Assembly (NCBI RefSeq): GCF_000688015.1
Contig: NZ_JIAD01000001.1
Location: 1,736,001 to 1,800,000, forward strand
Origin: Eubacterium sp. AB3007
GTDB taxonomy: Bacteria; Bacillota; Clostridia; Peptostreptococcales; Anaerovoracaceae
Direction: 5' to 3'
Length of the DNA: 64,000 bases
A program made the translations under genes and the position numbers. Positions 7,891 through 21,387 of the stretch are shown piece after piece (position 1 is the first letter of the stretch; each line of letters starts with the position of its first letter). A model generated the notes under the pieces. It was not told the DNA's origin. It searched no databases and saw only the letters and a list, made by a program, of their open reading frames with translations.

Positions 7891-8559
7891 ATGGAATCGA
7901 AGATGATCCTGATCCGTCACGGCCTCACCGAGGGAAACCTGAAGCGGTGGTTCTACGGCGGGGTAGATATCCCGCTGGCAGAGGTGGGCATAGAAGCGCT
8001 GCAAAAGCAGGCGGCATCGGGCGAGTATCCGCAGGTGCCCGGAGATGCCCAGTACTTCACCTCCGAGCTTCAGCGCACAAAGCAAACGCTGGAGATCCTC
8101 TACGGGCGTCACCGGTCCAAAGCCCTGCCTCTGCTGAATGAGATGTGCTTCGGCGAGTACGAGTGCACCCGGTACGAGGATATGGAGGGCGATCCGGTGT
8201 TCGATGCCTGGATTAATGACATGACTGGACGCACCGCGCCGCCGGGAGGGGAGTCCAGGCAGCATTTTGCGGCGCGGGTATCCAGGGGACTGGCAGAGCT
8301 TAAGGGTCTGCATCAACTGAAGGAATGGTCCCATCGGCACGGCGGTCAGTCCGCCTACTCTGTGGTGGTGTGCCATGGGGGCGTCATCGGGACGATGATG
8401 ATGGAACTTTTCCCAGAGAAGGAAGGGACGCTGTGGGACTGGATCCCAGATCCCGGATTCGGGTACACGCTGGATTTCAGCGGGCGGATGGATGGAGTGG
8501 TGACCGGTTACCATCGGATCGGACCAGCTCCCGTTAATTCCACCTTCCGTGAGGATTAG
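7891..8559 (+). CDS. cobC: histidine phosphatase, probable alpha-ribazole phosphatase
   Basis: 222 aa. Phosphoglycerate-mutase-like histidine phosphatase with the catalytic LIRHGLTEGN at residues 7-16, a second arginine motif TSELQRTKQT, the FGEYECTRYEDM region and the second histidine in VVVCHGGVIGT. In a cob operon this fold is expected to dephosphorylate alpha-ribazole 5'-phosphate or the cobalamin phosphate. Last gene of the operon, followed by an intrinsic terminator. The symbol rests on context; broad-specificity phosphatases look the same. Confidence 0.82.
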   Translation: MESKMILIRHGLTEGNLKRWFYGGVDIPLAEVGIEALQKQAASGEYPQVPGDAQYFTSELQRTKQTLEILYGRHRSKALPLLNEMCFGEYECTRYEDMEGDPVFDAWINDMTGRTAPPGGESRQHFAARVSRGLAELKGLHQLKEWSHRHGGQSAYSVVVCHGGVIGTMMMELFPEKEGTLWDWIPDPGFGYTLDFSGRMDGVVTGYHRIGPAPVNSTFRED

Positions 8560-8576
8560 AAATACAATTTGCGAAC

Positions 8577-8609
8577 AACCTGCCGTCTTGAAGAGGGCAG
8601 GTTTCTTTC
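8577..8609 (+). terminator. terminator of the cobalamin operon
   Basis: Stem AACCTGCC (8577-8584) / GGCAGGTT (8596-8603), 11-nt loop, followed by TTTCTTT. The loop and right arm contain the -35 region of the next promoter. Confidence 0.7.
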
Positions 8610-8616
8610 ATATAAT
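8588..8616 (+). promoter_or_regulatory. promoter of the AspT/YidE-like transporter gene
   Basis: TTGAAG (8588-8593), 17-bp spacer, TATAAT (8611-8616). Overlaps the upstream terminator hairpin. Confidence 0.75.
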
Positions 8617-8642
8617 AGGGATTGAGAAAGAGGTGCTATATT

Positions 8643-10043
8643 ATGAAAATCGAGATCATGGATCTGATTCTGAATCCTTTTATACTGATATTCGCAACAG
8701 TGGTCCTGGGAATGCTCTTCGGGAAGATCAAGTTCGGCAAGTTCAGTTTTGGAACCTCCGGTGCCATGTTCGTGGGACTGGTGATCGGCTGGGCGGTGTT
8801 CCGGCTGGCCAGCGGGATCTACGACGCAGGCGATGAGTCCGCCGCGGGGTATGAGGCGGCCAGGACCATCCTGGAGACTAACAACGAGAAGGTCATCAAT
8901 TCCGGGTTCTTCACCGCTTCCCTGATCCTGTTCGTGGCCGCCGTGGGACTGCTGGCAGCCAAGGACATCGGATACATCCTTCGCAAGTACGGACCCCGGT
9001 TTATCATCATGGGTCTGGTGATCACCTTTGTGGGGGCGGGCATCACTTACACCTGCACCGGAGTTGCCAAGGGGACCAACAACTATGCAGTGACCGGTGT
9101 CTATACCGGCGCCATGACCAGTTCACCGGGACTGGCCTCCGCCCTGGAGTCTACGGAGAATCACGCCAAGGAGATGTCTTTGAATTACGAGCATCTCAGC
9201 AGCAAGGAGAAGGCCAGTGTCATCAACATCATCAATCTTGACCGCAAGTACGACCTGAAGGTGTCTGATGTGAAGGAACTGGACAAGTCCATGCGTCAGA
9301 CCTACGTGAACCAGGCTACCGCGCAGGTAGGCATTGGCTCGGCAGTGGCGTATCCCTTTGGGGTAGTCATCGTGATCCTGGCAGTGAACTTCCTCAGCGT
9401 CATCTTCAGGTTTGATGTGGAGGAAGAGAAGCGGCTGTATCGGGAGGAGATGGCCCGGGCGGCCAGCGCCGGGAAGGGAACGGAGATCCCCACTACGGAC
9501 TTCAGCATCACGTCCTTTGCATTGGTTTGTTTCCTGGGATACCTGCTGGGGTCTGTCCGGATCTACGCAGGCCCTCTGGGGTACATCAGTCTGGAGGCCA
9601 CCGGGGGCGTCCTGATCGGGGCATTGATCCTGGGATACATAGGGAAGATCGGCCCGATCTCCTTCCGTATGGATCCCCACATCCTGAGCATGGTGCGGGA
9701 GCTGGGGCTGGTGGTGTTTCTGGCCATCGTGGGACTGAACTATGGCTACGGAGTATTCGACGCCATCATGGGATCTGGCCTGACTCTGGCCCTGATCGCT
9801 CTGATCGTAGGCTTTGTCGCATGCATGGCGGGGTTCCTGCTGGGGCGTTACGTGTTCAAGCTCAACTGGATCCTGCTTGTGGGTGCGCTCTGCGGAGGCA
9901 TGACCTCCACACCGGGACTGGGGGCAGCCACAGATGCGGTGGGCAGTGATGAGCCCGGTGCCGGTTACGGTGCCACCTATCCTTTCGCTCTGGTGGGGAT
10001 GGTGATCTTCTCCATGGTGCTCCAGAAGCTGCCGTTGCTATAA
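8643..10043 (+). CDS. AspT/YidE/YbjL-family transporter
   Basis: 466 aa from ATG 8643 (AAAGAGGTG 9 nt upstream). Many hydrophobic helices arranged in two halves, each with the family's G-rich motif followed by T-x-T/S-P-G-L: TGAMTSSPGLASALEST in the first half and GGMTSTPGLGAATDAVGSDEP in the second. This duplicated signature is characteristic of the aspartate:alanine exchanger family (Asp-Al_Ex), here without the TrkA-C (RCK) domains found between the halves in YidE/YbjL. A soluble linker of about 100 residues follows the first half. Probably an anion antiporter; substrate unknown. Monocistronic with its own promoter and terminator. Confidence 0.85.
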   Translation: MKIEIMDLILNPFILIFATVVLGMLFGKIKFGKFSFGTSGAMFVGLVIGWAVFRLASGIYDAGDESAAGYEAARTILETNNEKVINSGFFTASLILFVAAVGLLAAKDIGYILRKYGPRFIIMGLVITFVGAGITYTCTGVAKGTNNYAVTGVYTGAMTSSPGLASALESTENHAKEMSLNYEHLSSKEKASVINIINLDRKYDLKVSDVKELDKSMRQTYVNQATAQVGIGSAVAYPFGVVIVILAVNFLSVIFRFDVEEEKRLYREEMARAASAGKGTEIPTTDFSITSFALVCFLGYLLGSVRIYAGPLGYISLEATGGVLIGALILGYIGKIGPISFRMDPHILSMVRELGLVVFLAIVGLNYGYGVFDAIMGSGLTLALIALIVGFVACMAGFLLGRYVFKLNWILLVGALCGGMTSTPGLGAATDAVGSDEPGAGYGATYPFALVGMVIFSMVLQKLPLL

Positions 10044-10063
10044 CGAACGCCAGGAGCGTCATC

Positions 10064-10091
10064 CCTGACGTGCGAGCACGTCAGGTTCTTT
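10064..10091 (+). terminator. terminator after the AspT-like gene
   Basis: CCTGACGTG (10064-10072), loop CGAG, CACGTCAGG (10077-10085), then TTCTTT. Confidence 0.75.
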
Positions 10092-10130
10092 GCTCCGCCT
10101 TAAGGAATCTGAAAACTTAAGAAAAATTAA

Positions 10131-10155
10131 GGGCCCGATTTGGGCCCGTTTTTTT
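10131..10155 (+). terminator. second short terminator
   Basis: GGGCCC (10131-10136), loop GATTT, GGGCCC (10142-10147), then G and seven T residues. Backs up the stronger hairpin 40 bp upstream. Confidence 0.75.
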
Positions 10156-10162
10156 CTGTGCA

Positions 10163-10191
10163 TTGCACTTGCAAAAAAAGAGTGCTATAAT
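10163..10191 (+). promoter_or_regulatory. promoter of the envelope-protein cluster
   Basis: TTGCAC (10163-10168), 17-bp spacer, TATAAT (10186-10191), 43 bp upstream of the next start codon. Confidence 0.75.
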
Positions 10192-10233
10192 TACTATGCA
10201 CTCTAATATGTGCATTTTCAAATGGAGGGATCA

Positions 10234-11352
10234 ATGGGACTTAAGAGAAGGATCGTGATGGTACTGCTGTTGGCAGTGTGTATGGTGGTGAGTACGGGGC
10301 AGGTCTCCCTGGCCAAACGCGCCATCAAGACAGACGTTTCGCTGAAGGGTATGATCACGTCGGACAGCGCGATTGAACTATCCTGGAACGCCTACCCGGG
10401 GGCCAGTTTCTACCTGGTCTACCGTGCGCCTGTTTACGATGGAATACGGTTCGGCCGATACAAGCACATCGGAACCGCCTACGGCAATTCCTACGTGGAT
10501 GGCAATGTCAGCAGGGACAACACCTACAGATATCTACTGCGATTTGGAGTGGGCAAGACCAGTTACAAGTCCAAGGTGAAGGACGTCCATGTGGGTATCG
10601 AAGCCCCCAGATTCCTGATGGCAAGGGACGGAGGCGATGAGTTTTCCAGCACGGACTACAACCGGATCACGCTGGTGGCGGCGCCCGGTGCGGGAACGAT
10701 CCCCGACGGGATCCTCCTCCAGAAGAAGGTCGACGGGAAATTCAAGAAGATCGACGCCAAGGATTACGGTGATGATGCCGCCAAGGACGGCTACAAGCTG
10801 GAGTTTGTGGACCGGGATGTGAATGCCGGAGAGAGCTATCAGTACAGGATCGCTGCCTACAAGGGGAAGGACGAGAGCGGTACCCGGAGCGGGTACACCT
10901 ACATCAACATGAAAGCCCTGAATCAGGTGGGCCGATACAAGGTGTGCTGGACTCCTCTCAGAGGACTGGAGCAGGAGAATACCGTAGCACTCCGTGTGGA
11001 TTCCCAGAAGTACAACTACGGGTTAGTTCTGAATAAGCATAACCGTTGTCAGGTGACCCTGGGCATGGACAAGTCCGGAAAAGGAGAAACGACGGAGGCC
11101 CGTGTCAGCCACTACAGCGCAGACGGCAAGACCTGGGCCAAGGCACCGGCGGGATTCACCATCAAGGGGGGCACCACATATCTGGCCCTCACCGGAAAGA
11201 ACGTCGGGACGGACACGGTAGGTGAACTGAAGATCCCGGGATCGTACAGCGGTAAGGCGGCAGCGATATCCGTGATGAACCAGCTGAAGCTTTTCTATCT
11301 GTATAGTGATGCGAACGTGGAGTTCTATGGGAACAAAGACAACCGAAAATAG
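10234..11352 (+). CDS. secreted protein with fibronectin type III-like modules
   Basis: 372 aa from ATG 10234 (GGAGGGATCA directly upstream). A Sec signal peptide is clear: KRR, a hydrophobic core IVMVLLLAVCMVVS, then STGQVSLAK. The mature part starts with a Fn3-like beta-sandwich (IELSWNAYPGASFYLVYRA ... YRYLLRF) and a second similar unit (residues about 145-230, NAGESYQYRIAAYKG). The last 120 residues are another beta-rich domain without a recognised name. No sorting motif or lipobox, so free or non-covalently attached. First gene of a cluster with a 3D-domain protein and a beta-propeller protein. Confidence 0.7.
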   Translation: MGLKRRIVMVLLLAVCMVVSTGQVSLAKRAIKTDVSLKGMITSDSAIELSWNAYPGASFYLVYRAPVYDGIRFGRYKHIGTAYGNSYVDGNVSRDNTYRYLLRFGVGKTSYKSKVKDVHVGIEAPRFLMARDGGDEFSSTDYNRITLVAAPGAGTIPDGILLQKKVDGKFKKIDAKDYGDDAAKDGYKLEFVDRDVNAGESYQYRIAAYKGKDESGTRSGYTYINMKALNQVGRYKVCWTPLRGLEQENTVALRVDSQKYNYGLVLNKHNRCQVTLGMDKSGKGETTEARVSHYSADGKTWAKAPAGFTIKGGTTYLALTGKNVGTDTVGELKIPGSYSGKAAAISVMNQLKLFYLYSDANVEFYGNKDNRK

Positions 11353-12070
11353 AAACAAAGGAATAACGGCATTTTTCAACAGACACTTCGGTACCATACT
11401 GGCATGGCTGGTAGGTATTGCAGTGTTTTTGTTGTTGTGCATATGGCTGCAGGGGTACTTCACTCACGAGAGGATCGCCAGGGAGACCATGGAGTCTCTC
11501 AGCGTGAAGGACACCAAGGGTATCGTGGCAGTGAATGAGCAGGCAGAAGATCCGGTCACTCTGGATGCCCGGAAGGTGGCCGAGGATTACCAGGCCCGCC
11601 AGAAAGCCAAAGAACGCAAGGCCCTGAAGAAATGGCTGGCGGCGCAAGAGAAGAGAGTAGCGAAGGCCAAGGCCAAGCGCGCCCGCAAGGAGGCCTGGGA
11701 CCGCAGGACCAAGGAAGCCTGGGAGAACACCCACCGCACCTGGAGTGGGAGCGGTTGGAACGGGCTGCCCCTGACGCCTGCGCGAGGGTCTATTACAGGC
11801 CCCTCCGGCAAGGAGACCTACTACAACCTGAACATGTCCGTCTGTGTCAGCATCATGCGGGGCATGGGCTTCTCGGAAGAGGAATTCCCCTACGAGGTCC
11901 GGGCAGACGGCGTCAAGACTCTGGGAGGCTTTGTCATGGTGGCAGCCAACCTGGGGATCCGGCCCAAGGGGTCTTACATCATGACCTCCTGCGGACCGGG
12001 AATCGTGGTGGATACAGGCGGTTTTGCCAGCCGCAATCGAACACAGCTTGACCTGGCGGTCAACTGGTAA
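11327..12070 (+). CDS. membrane-anchored 3D-domain (double-psi beta-barrel) protein
   Basis: 247 aa from ATG 11327, overlapping the previous gene by 26 bp. One transmembrane segment (residues about 25-45) is followed by a long Lys/Arg/Ala/Glu-rich helix (residues about 85-135, probably coiled coil). The C-terminal domain starts at GSITGPSGKETYYNLNMSV and carries VRADGVKTLGGFVMVAANL and GIVVDTGGFASRNRTQLDLA. The TGG/D-containing end is the signature of the 3D domain found in YabE/YocH/MltA-type proteins, related to peptidoglycan-active double-psi barrels. Likely acts on or senses the cell wall. Clear tandem arrangement with its neighbours. Confidence 0.8.
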   Translation: MGTKTTENRNKGITAFFNRHFGTILAWLVGIAVFLLLCIWLQGYFTHERIARETMESLSVKDTKGIVAVNEQAEDPVTLDARKVAEDYQARQKAKERKALKKWLAAQEKRVAKAKAKRARKEAWDRRTKEAWENTHRTWSGSGWNGLPLTPARGSITGPSGKETYYNLNMSVCVSIMRGMGFSEEEFPYEVRADGVKTLGGFVMVAANLGIRPKGSYIMTSCGPGIVVDTGGFASRNRTQLDLAVNW

Positions 12071-12090
12071 CAGAACAGAGGAGTATGGAG

Positions 12091-13194
12091 ATGAGAGATA
12101 AGAGAATAATCCTGGTTGCAGTCCTGGTGGTGGTGGCACTGGTGCTGGGGGGCGTGGTGTACGCCGTTACCCGCACAAAGCCCACCGCGCCGGCAGAGCC
12201 GGCGCAGCCGGAGCCTCAGCAGGAGGAGCAGACAGAACAGAAGGAAGAACCAAAGGAATCCAAACTGAAGGCTGACCCGGCGGTGGCCCTGGCCATGAGC
12301 AACCACCACGACGAGGGGCTCTTCCTGGTAGATGGCGATCAGGTCTACTATTCCGACTTTGATGGGGACGGTAGAGCCATGCTGGTGCGTTCCGATCTGG
12401 ACGGCAAGGGAAAGAAGACCGTGCGGAAGGACTGCGATGCGTCCTACCTGACTGAATACAAGGATGCTTTGTACATGATCATCTGGACCCGGGACGAGGC
12501 GCCGGTTCTCTGCACCATGGAGAAGGATGGCAGCGGTTTCAAGAAACTGGTGGAGGGCGCGGTGGATCTGCAGATCGAGGACGGCCGCCTCTACTACAAC
12601 AAGGCAGATACCACCGAGCAGTCGGACATCACCAATGCCGGATACTACAACTCGGAACTGGACGGCTCCGGGGAATCCCAGCTGCTGGACAAGGAGACCT
12701 ACGACAACTACGTAGTGGACGGAAAGATCTACTACCAGGATGAGAAGGACGACCAGACTGTCCACGTCATGGACATGGAGACTCAGGAGGACAAGCGGCT
12801 CACCAAGACCCACAGCCACGGCTTTGTTGTGGACGGAGACACCGCCTACTACATCGACACCGAGGACTCTTCCGACGCCACCACGGGCAATCTGATAGAG
12901 ATGGATCTGGAAACCGGGAAAACCAAGGTCCTCGCAGGCGAAGCCTATAAGGACGTGCTGATCGTGCGGGAACACAATCTCCTCTACTGTGACGGAGAGA
13001 ACAACTACCACCTGTCTCAGATCGACAAGGGGCTGTCCGGCAAGAAGGAGATAGCCTCCATCGACAACCCGGACTACGTGTACGCCACGGAGGACAGAAT
13101 TCTGTTCTTTGACTACGATTATAACTGGAGATATGTAGAAGGCGTGTACAGCTGCGGCGGAAGCGATGAGTATCTGAAGAGGCTGGATGAATAA
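12091..13194 (+). CDS. membrane-anchored DUF5050-like beta-propeller protein
   Basis: 367 aa from ATG 12091, 7 nt after AGAGGAG (the ATG at 12085 is too close to it). N-terminal MRDKR plus a hydrophobic stretch (residues 5-25) anchors the protein. A Pro/Glu/Gln-rich linker (residues about 30-60) follows. Then come repeated strands of the type DGDQVYYSDFDGDG, EDGRLYYNK, DGKIYYQDEKDD, DGDTAYYIDTED and EDRILFFDYDYN, the pattern of DUF5050-type WD-like propellers. Strongly acidic extracytoplasmic domain. The stop overlaps the start of the P-type ATPase gene by 8 bp, so the two are probably co-translated. Confidence 0.7.
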   Translation: MRDKRIILVAVLVVVALVLGGVVYAVTRTKPTAPAEPAQPEPQQEEQTEQKEEPKESKLKADPAVALAMSNHHDEGLFLVDGDQVYYSDFDGDGRAMLVRSDLDGKGKKTVRKDCDASYLTEYKDALYMIIWTRDEAPVLCTMEKDGSGFKKLVEGAVDLQIEDGRLYYNKADTTEQSDITNAGYYNSELDGSGESQLLDKETYDNYVVDGKIYYQDEKDDQTVHVMDMETQEDKRLTKTHSHGFVVDGDTAYYIDTEDSSDATTGNLIEMDLETGKTKVLAGEAYKDVLIVREHNLLYCDGENNYHLSQIDKGLSGKKEIASIDNPDYVYATEDRILFFDYDYNWRYVEGVYSCGGSDEYLKRLDE

Positions 13195-15679
13195 TATGCA
13201 GGGTTTGACGAATAGAGAGGTAGAGGACAGGGTCCGTGAAGGGCTGGTCAACGTGGAGGTGGATCCTTCCACCCGCACTGTCAGGCAGATCGTCCGGTCC
13301 AACGTGCTCACCTATTTCAATCTGATTTTTACAGTGCTGGCAGCACTGCTGATCGCGGCGGGGTCCTTCAAGGACCTCTCCTTTATGTTGATCATTTTTG
13401 CCAATACGGGGATCGGTATCTTTCAGGAACTGCGGTCCAAGCAGACACTGGACAACCTGAAATTCGCCAGAATGCCCCGGTGCCGATGTGTCCGGGAGGG
13501 CCGTGAGACGGAGGTGCCCACGGAGGAACTGGTGCTGGGTGATCTGGTGATCCTCTCAGCAGGGAACCAGATCCCGGCGGATGCCACCGTGGTAGAAGGG
13601 GTCGTGTCAGTGAACGAGTCATTGCTCACGGGAGAAGCGGACGAGATCGAGAAGAACCCGGGAGATGATCTGCTGTCGGGAAGTTACATTATATCTGGGG
13701 AATGCCAGGCGCATCTGACGGCAGTGGGCCGGGATTCCTACATTTCCAAGCTGTCTATGGAGGCGACCCGCCAGAAGAAGGGAGATGACAAGTCCCAGAT
13801 GGTGCGGTCGCTGGACAAGCTGGTGATGGTGATCGGCGTGCTGATCATTCCCATCGGCGGCATTCTGCTGTACCAGCAGATGATGATCCAGCACCTTCCC
13901 TTCCGGGAGTCGGTGATCGCCATGGTGGCGGCCATCCTTGGGATGATTCCGGAAGGCCTTTACATGATGGCTAGCATCGCCATGGTGGTCAGCGCCATGC
14001 GTCTGGCCCGGACAGAGGTGCTGGTGCAGAACATGCGGTGCATCGAGACGCTGGCCCGGGTCGATGTGCTTTGTGTAGACAAAACCGGGACCATCACAGG
14101 GAACGACATGCACGTCACCGAGGTGCGGCCGATGATGCGGGGAATCAACCCTGCCGGGCTGCACGCGCTGCTGTCGGACCTGGCGGCCAGCCAGAACCGG
14201 GACAACATCACCATGGCGGCGCTGCAGGCGTATTTTGACAAGCCGAAAGGGCGGAAGGCGAAGAGGATCTGTCCCTTCTCCTCGGCCTACAAGTATTGCG
14301 GCGTTGTATATAAGGAAGGGAATTTTGTGCTGGGGGCGCCGGAGTACGTGCTTGGGAGTCTTCTGGAGGAGCCCGCCGGAAAGTACGCGGTGGCGGATCT
14401 GCTGGAGGAGAGAGGAGGCGAAGGCGGCCTTCATGAGCATCGGCCGGAGACGCTGGCGGATGTGATCGCATTGATCAGCGCAGAGGGCAACCGTGTGCTG
14501 GCTCTGGCCCAGACGGAGATGGAGCCGGACGGCAGTCCCATTGAGGGAGCGGTGCGGCTGCTGGCGCTGGTGAGCCTGGCCAACCCCATTCGGGAAGGTG
14601 CGCAGGAAACCTTTGCGTACTTCGCGAACAACGGCGTGGAGGTGAAGGTGATCTCCGGAGACAATCCGGTGACGGTGTCCCGGGTCGCCCAGACCGCGGG
14701 GATCGAAGGCGCGGAACGATATGTGGATGCGCGGACGCTTTCTACCGAGGAGGACGTGGACAAAGCCATGAGCCAGTATACCGTTTTTGGACGGGTGAGC
14801 CCGGAGCAGAAGCGCCAGTTCGTGAAGAGCCTGCAGAAACAGAAGAAGACCGTGGGCATGACCGGGGACGGCGTGAACGATATCCTGGCGCTGCGGGATG
14901 CGGATATCTCCATCGCCATGGCCTCCGGCAGTGAGGCGGCGGCAAGCGCATCTCAGCTGGTGCTGATGGACTCGGATTTCTCTCGCATGCCTCTGGTGGT
15001 GGCAGAAGGGCGCCGGGTGGTGAACAACATCATCAAGACCGCTACCCTCTATCTGACCAAGAACATCTTCTCACTGTTATTGGCGCTGTTCTCGGTGGCC
15101 AGCGTGCTTCAGTATCCGCTGAAGCCATCGCAGATCACGCTGATCAGCATGTTTACAATAGGAATCCCCAGTTTCCTGCTGTCGCTGGAGCCCAACCGCA
15201 GGCGGATCCGGGGAAGTTTCCTGGGGAGCGTCTTCAAGAAGGCGGCACCTGCAGGGATCACGCTCTTTCTGTCCGTCAGCGCGCTGCTTGTGTTCGGGCA
15301 GGTGATGGAACTCTCTGCCGATGATGTGTCTACCGCAGCCTCTGGCCTGGTGGCGCTGGTGGAGTTCATGATCCTTGCTCGGGTAGCCAAGCCCATGAAC
15401 CGGGTCCATGTGGGAATGATGGTGGTGATGCTGGCGGGATTCTTCTATGCCATCCTCTTCCACAACAACCTCTTTGGGATCAGTCCGCTGGACTGGCAGA
15501 GTGCGCTGCTGCTGGTGGTGTTCATTCTGGCCACCGAGTGCCTGTATCGGTATTTCTATCGGTTCACCACCTTTCTGGAACGCCTTGCGGAGAAGGGATT
15601 CCGAAGGGTGCGCAGCCATACAGAGGGGGGATTGGAGGAACCGAAAAAAAACTTTCAGAAAACCAAAAAAAGTTGTTGA
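13187..15679 (+). CDS. P-type ATPase, CtpE-like cation transporter
   Basis: 830 aa. Motifs in order: actuator-domain LTGEADEIEK (residues about 147-156; TGEA instead of TGES), PEGL at 255-258 in the fourth membrane helix, phosphorylation site DKTGTIT with Asp298, and GDGVNDILALRDADISIAMA near residue 562. The short N-terminus without metal-binding domain, PEGL rather than CPC, and SGSEAAASASQLVL fit the CtpE branch, a mycobacterial member of which is linked to calcium uptake. Ion specificity here is inference. Translational overlap with the preceding propeller gene. Its stop codon lies within the -35 box of the rRNA promoter. Confidence 0.85.
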   Translation: MNNMQGLTNREVEDRVREGLVNVEVDPSTRTVRQIVRSNVLTYFNLIFTVLAALLIAAGSFKDLSFMLIIFANTGIGIFQELRSKQTLDNLKFARMPRCRCVREGRETEVPTEELVLGDLVILSAGNQIPADATVVEGVVSVNESLLTGEADEIEKNPGDDLLSGSYIISGECQAHLTAVGRDSYISKLSMEATRQKKGDDKSQMVRSLDKLVMVIGVLIIPIGGILLYQQMMIQHLPFRESVIAMVAAILGMIPEGLYMMASIAMVVSAMRLARTEVLVQNMRCIETLARVDVLCVDKTGTITGNDMHVTEVRPMMRGINPAGLHALLSDLAASQNRDNITMAALQAYFDKPKGRKAKRICPFSSAYKYCGVVYKEGNFVLGAPEYVLGSLLEEPAGKYAVADLLEERGGEGGLHEHRPETLADVIALISAEGNRVLALAQTEMEPDGSPIEGAVRLLALVSLANPIREGAQETFAYFANNGVEVKVISGDNPVTVSRVAQTAGIEGAERYVDARTLSTEEDVDKAMSQYTVFGRVSPEQKRQFVKSLQKQKKTVGMTGDGVNDILALRDADISIAMASGSEAAASASQLVLMDSDFSRMPLVVAEGRRVVNNIIKTATLYLTKNIFSLLLALFSVASVLQYPLKPSQITLISMFTIGIPSFLLSLEPNRRRIRGSFLGSVFKKAAPAGITLFLSVSALLVFGQVMELSADDVSTAASGLVALVEFMILARVAKPMNRVHVGMMVVMLAGFFYAILFHNNLFGISPLDWQSALLLVVFILATECLYRYFYRFTTFLERLAEKGFRRVRSHTEGGLEEPKKNFQKTKKSC

Positions 15680-15704
15680 CATGAGTGTCGGAGAGTGGTA
15701 TAGT
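15676..15704 (+). promoter_or_regulatory. rRNA operon promoter
   Basis: TTGACA (15676-15681), 17-bp spacer, TATAGT (15699-15704), about 240 bp before the mature 16S. The TGA stop of the ATPase gene (15677-15679) is inside the -35 box. The leader up to 15942 has a boxA-like GAACATTGAAAACTCC region near 15746. Confidence 0.85.
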
Positions 15705-15942
15705 ATTTACTGTTCGCGGTAAGCGGGCGCGGGCGAAAGTCCGCTGAACATTGAAAACTCCATAGACAGAAATCTAGTAGTCAAACAAGACAATTACAGG
15801 TTACATGTTAACCAACCTGGATCATTGAGACATGAATGATCCCCAAGATTTCCAAAACAGTAATACGGTAACAAGAGACGCAAGCGTCTGACCGGATACA
15901 AACGGAAAGAGATGATAACGCGAGAGCGTTAACATACCATTT

Positions 15943-17464
<1,522 letters not shown>

Positions 17465-17496
17465 GGGAGACACTGGATACTGTCTATGGGTTTTAT

Positions 17497-17572
17497 GGGG
17501 AATTAGCTCAGATGGGAGAGCACCTGCTTTGCACGCAGGGGGTCAAGGGTTCGAATCCCTTATTCTCCACCA
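17497..17572 (+). tRNA. tRNA-Ala(TGC)
   Basis: 76 nt with encoded CCA. Acceptor GGGGAAT/ATTCTCC, D-arm AGCTCAGATGGGAGAGC, anticodon loop TTTGCAC with TGC, T-loop GGTTCGAATCC. It lies in the 16S-23S spacer; the tRNA-Ile that often accompanies it is absent. Confidence 0.96.
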
Positions 17573-17823
17573 TTAACTTCTGCGGAAGTTAATATGTACC
17601 TTGAAAACCGAATAACTTGCAAGAAATGCATCACAGTAAGAGATCGAGATCAATATCTGAAAGGTATTAGTAAGTAAAGACTAAGCAAGAAGGGTATGAA
17701 TCTACGATTTCAACCGAGAAGCCAGGAGAAGAACAACGTAACAGTATGTTCTTTGACAAAAGCAAGAAAGTCCATACATGAGCGCCATGTATGGCAAGCT
17801 AAGAGAACCGAAAGGAACTCAAT
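17573..17823 (+). other. 16S-23S spacer with 23S processing stem
   Basis: No gene. The segment 17608-17623 (CCGAATAACTTGCAAG) pairs with 20733-20749 after the 23S (CTTGCAAAGTTATTCGG, one bulge), a likely RNase III processing stem. A boxA-like TGTTCTTTGACAAAAG is at 17747-17762. Confidence 0.65.
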
Positions 17824-20704
<2,881 letters not shown>

Positions 20705-20903
20705 CAAATGGCAAAGAAGGTGAGTGAGCGGACTTGCAAAGTTATTCGGATTTGAGGGTACCAACTCTCAAAATGAGCGCGAAGACAGGTTCGTGGAGGA
20801 CAAGGAACGCAAGGGATGAGCGAGGGAGCGTATTGAGATACGTGACCGAGGGAAGAACGAGCAGTGACGAAGTGATCCGCGAAGATGGCGAGCGCGAATG
20901 AAT
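20705..20903 (+). other. 23S-5S spacer
   Basis: About 200 bp, longer than usual. The first part holds the right arm of the 23S processing stem (20733-20749). The rest is purine-rich and contains the words GAGCG/GAACG repeatedly (AAGGAACGCAAGGGATGAGCG and similar). No tRNA or ORF seen. Confidence 0.5.
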
Positions 20904-21017
<114 letters not shown>

Positions 21018-21030
21018 TTTCGACAGAAGA

Positions 21031-21058
21031 CAGATCGCTACGGCGATCTGTTTTTTTT
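21031..21058 (+). terminator. rRNA operon terminator
   Basis: CAGATCGC (21031-21038), loop TACG, GCGATCTG (21043-21050), eight T. Confidence 0.92.
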
Positions 21059-21352
21059 AGGCTGGAGGCGCGCGGACCTTTGAGAAGGCCGTTGCGTGAC
21101 CATGGATTTTCCTTGCGCTCCGTTGCCTGGGGGATGCTGCCGGAAGCCGTTTCCGTCAATTATTCGATGTGCACAGGATGACGGAAAATGCTCGCCTGAA
21201 ACGATGCTCCTCCTGAACAATGATCCCATGGAACAATGCTTCCCGATTCCTTGGAATACCTCTCACCAATCGAAAACCGGCTTCTCCGGCGCATCCCGCC
21301 GCATGCCCGCGGCACAACGGAGCATTTATTCTTCCTTTTCGATAGAAAACAG
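21059..21352. other. intergenic region between rRNA operon and rplM promoter
   Basis: About 290 bp with no supported gene. Short ORFs on both strands lack ribosome binding sites. No further hairpin with a T-run. Confidence 0.4.
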
Positions 21353-21381
21353 TTGACATTTCGTTGATTTTTTTGTATTAT
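21353..21381 (+). promoter_or_regulatory. rplM-rpsI promoter
   Basis: TTGACA (21353-21358), 17-bp spacer containing a T-run, TATTAT (21376-21381). Confidence 0.85.
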
Positions 21382-21387
21382 TTATTT

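Noticed and set aside
11974..13311. 445-aa minus-strand ORF opposite the propeller gene
   Set aside because: Valine/leucine-rich antisense shadow without start signals.
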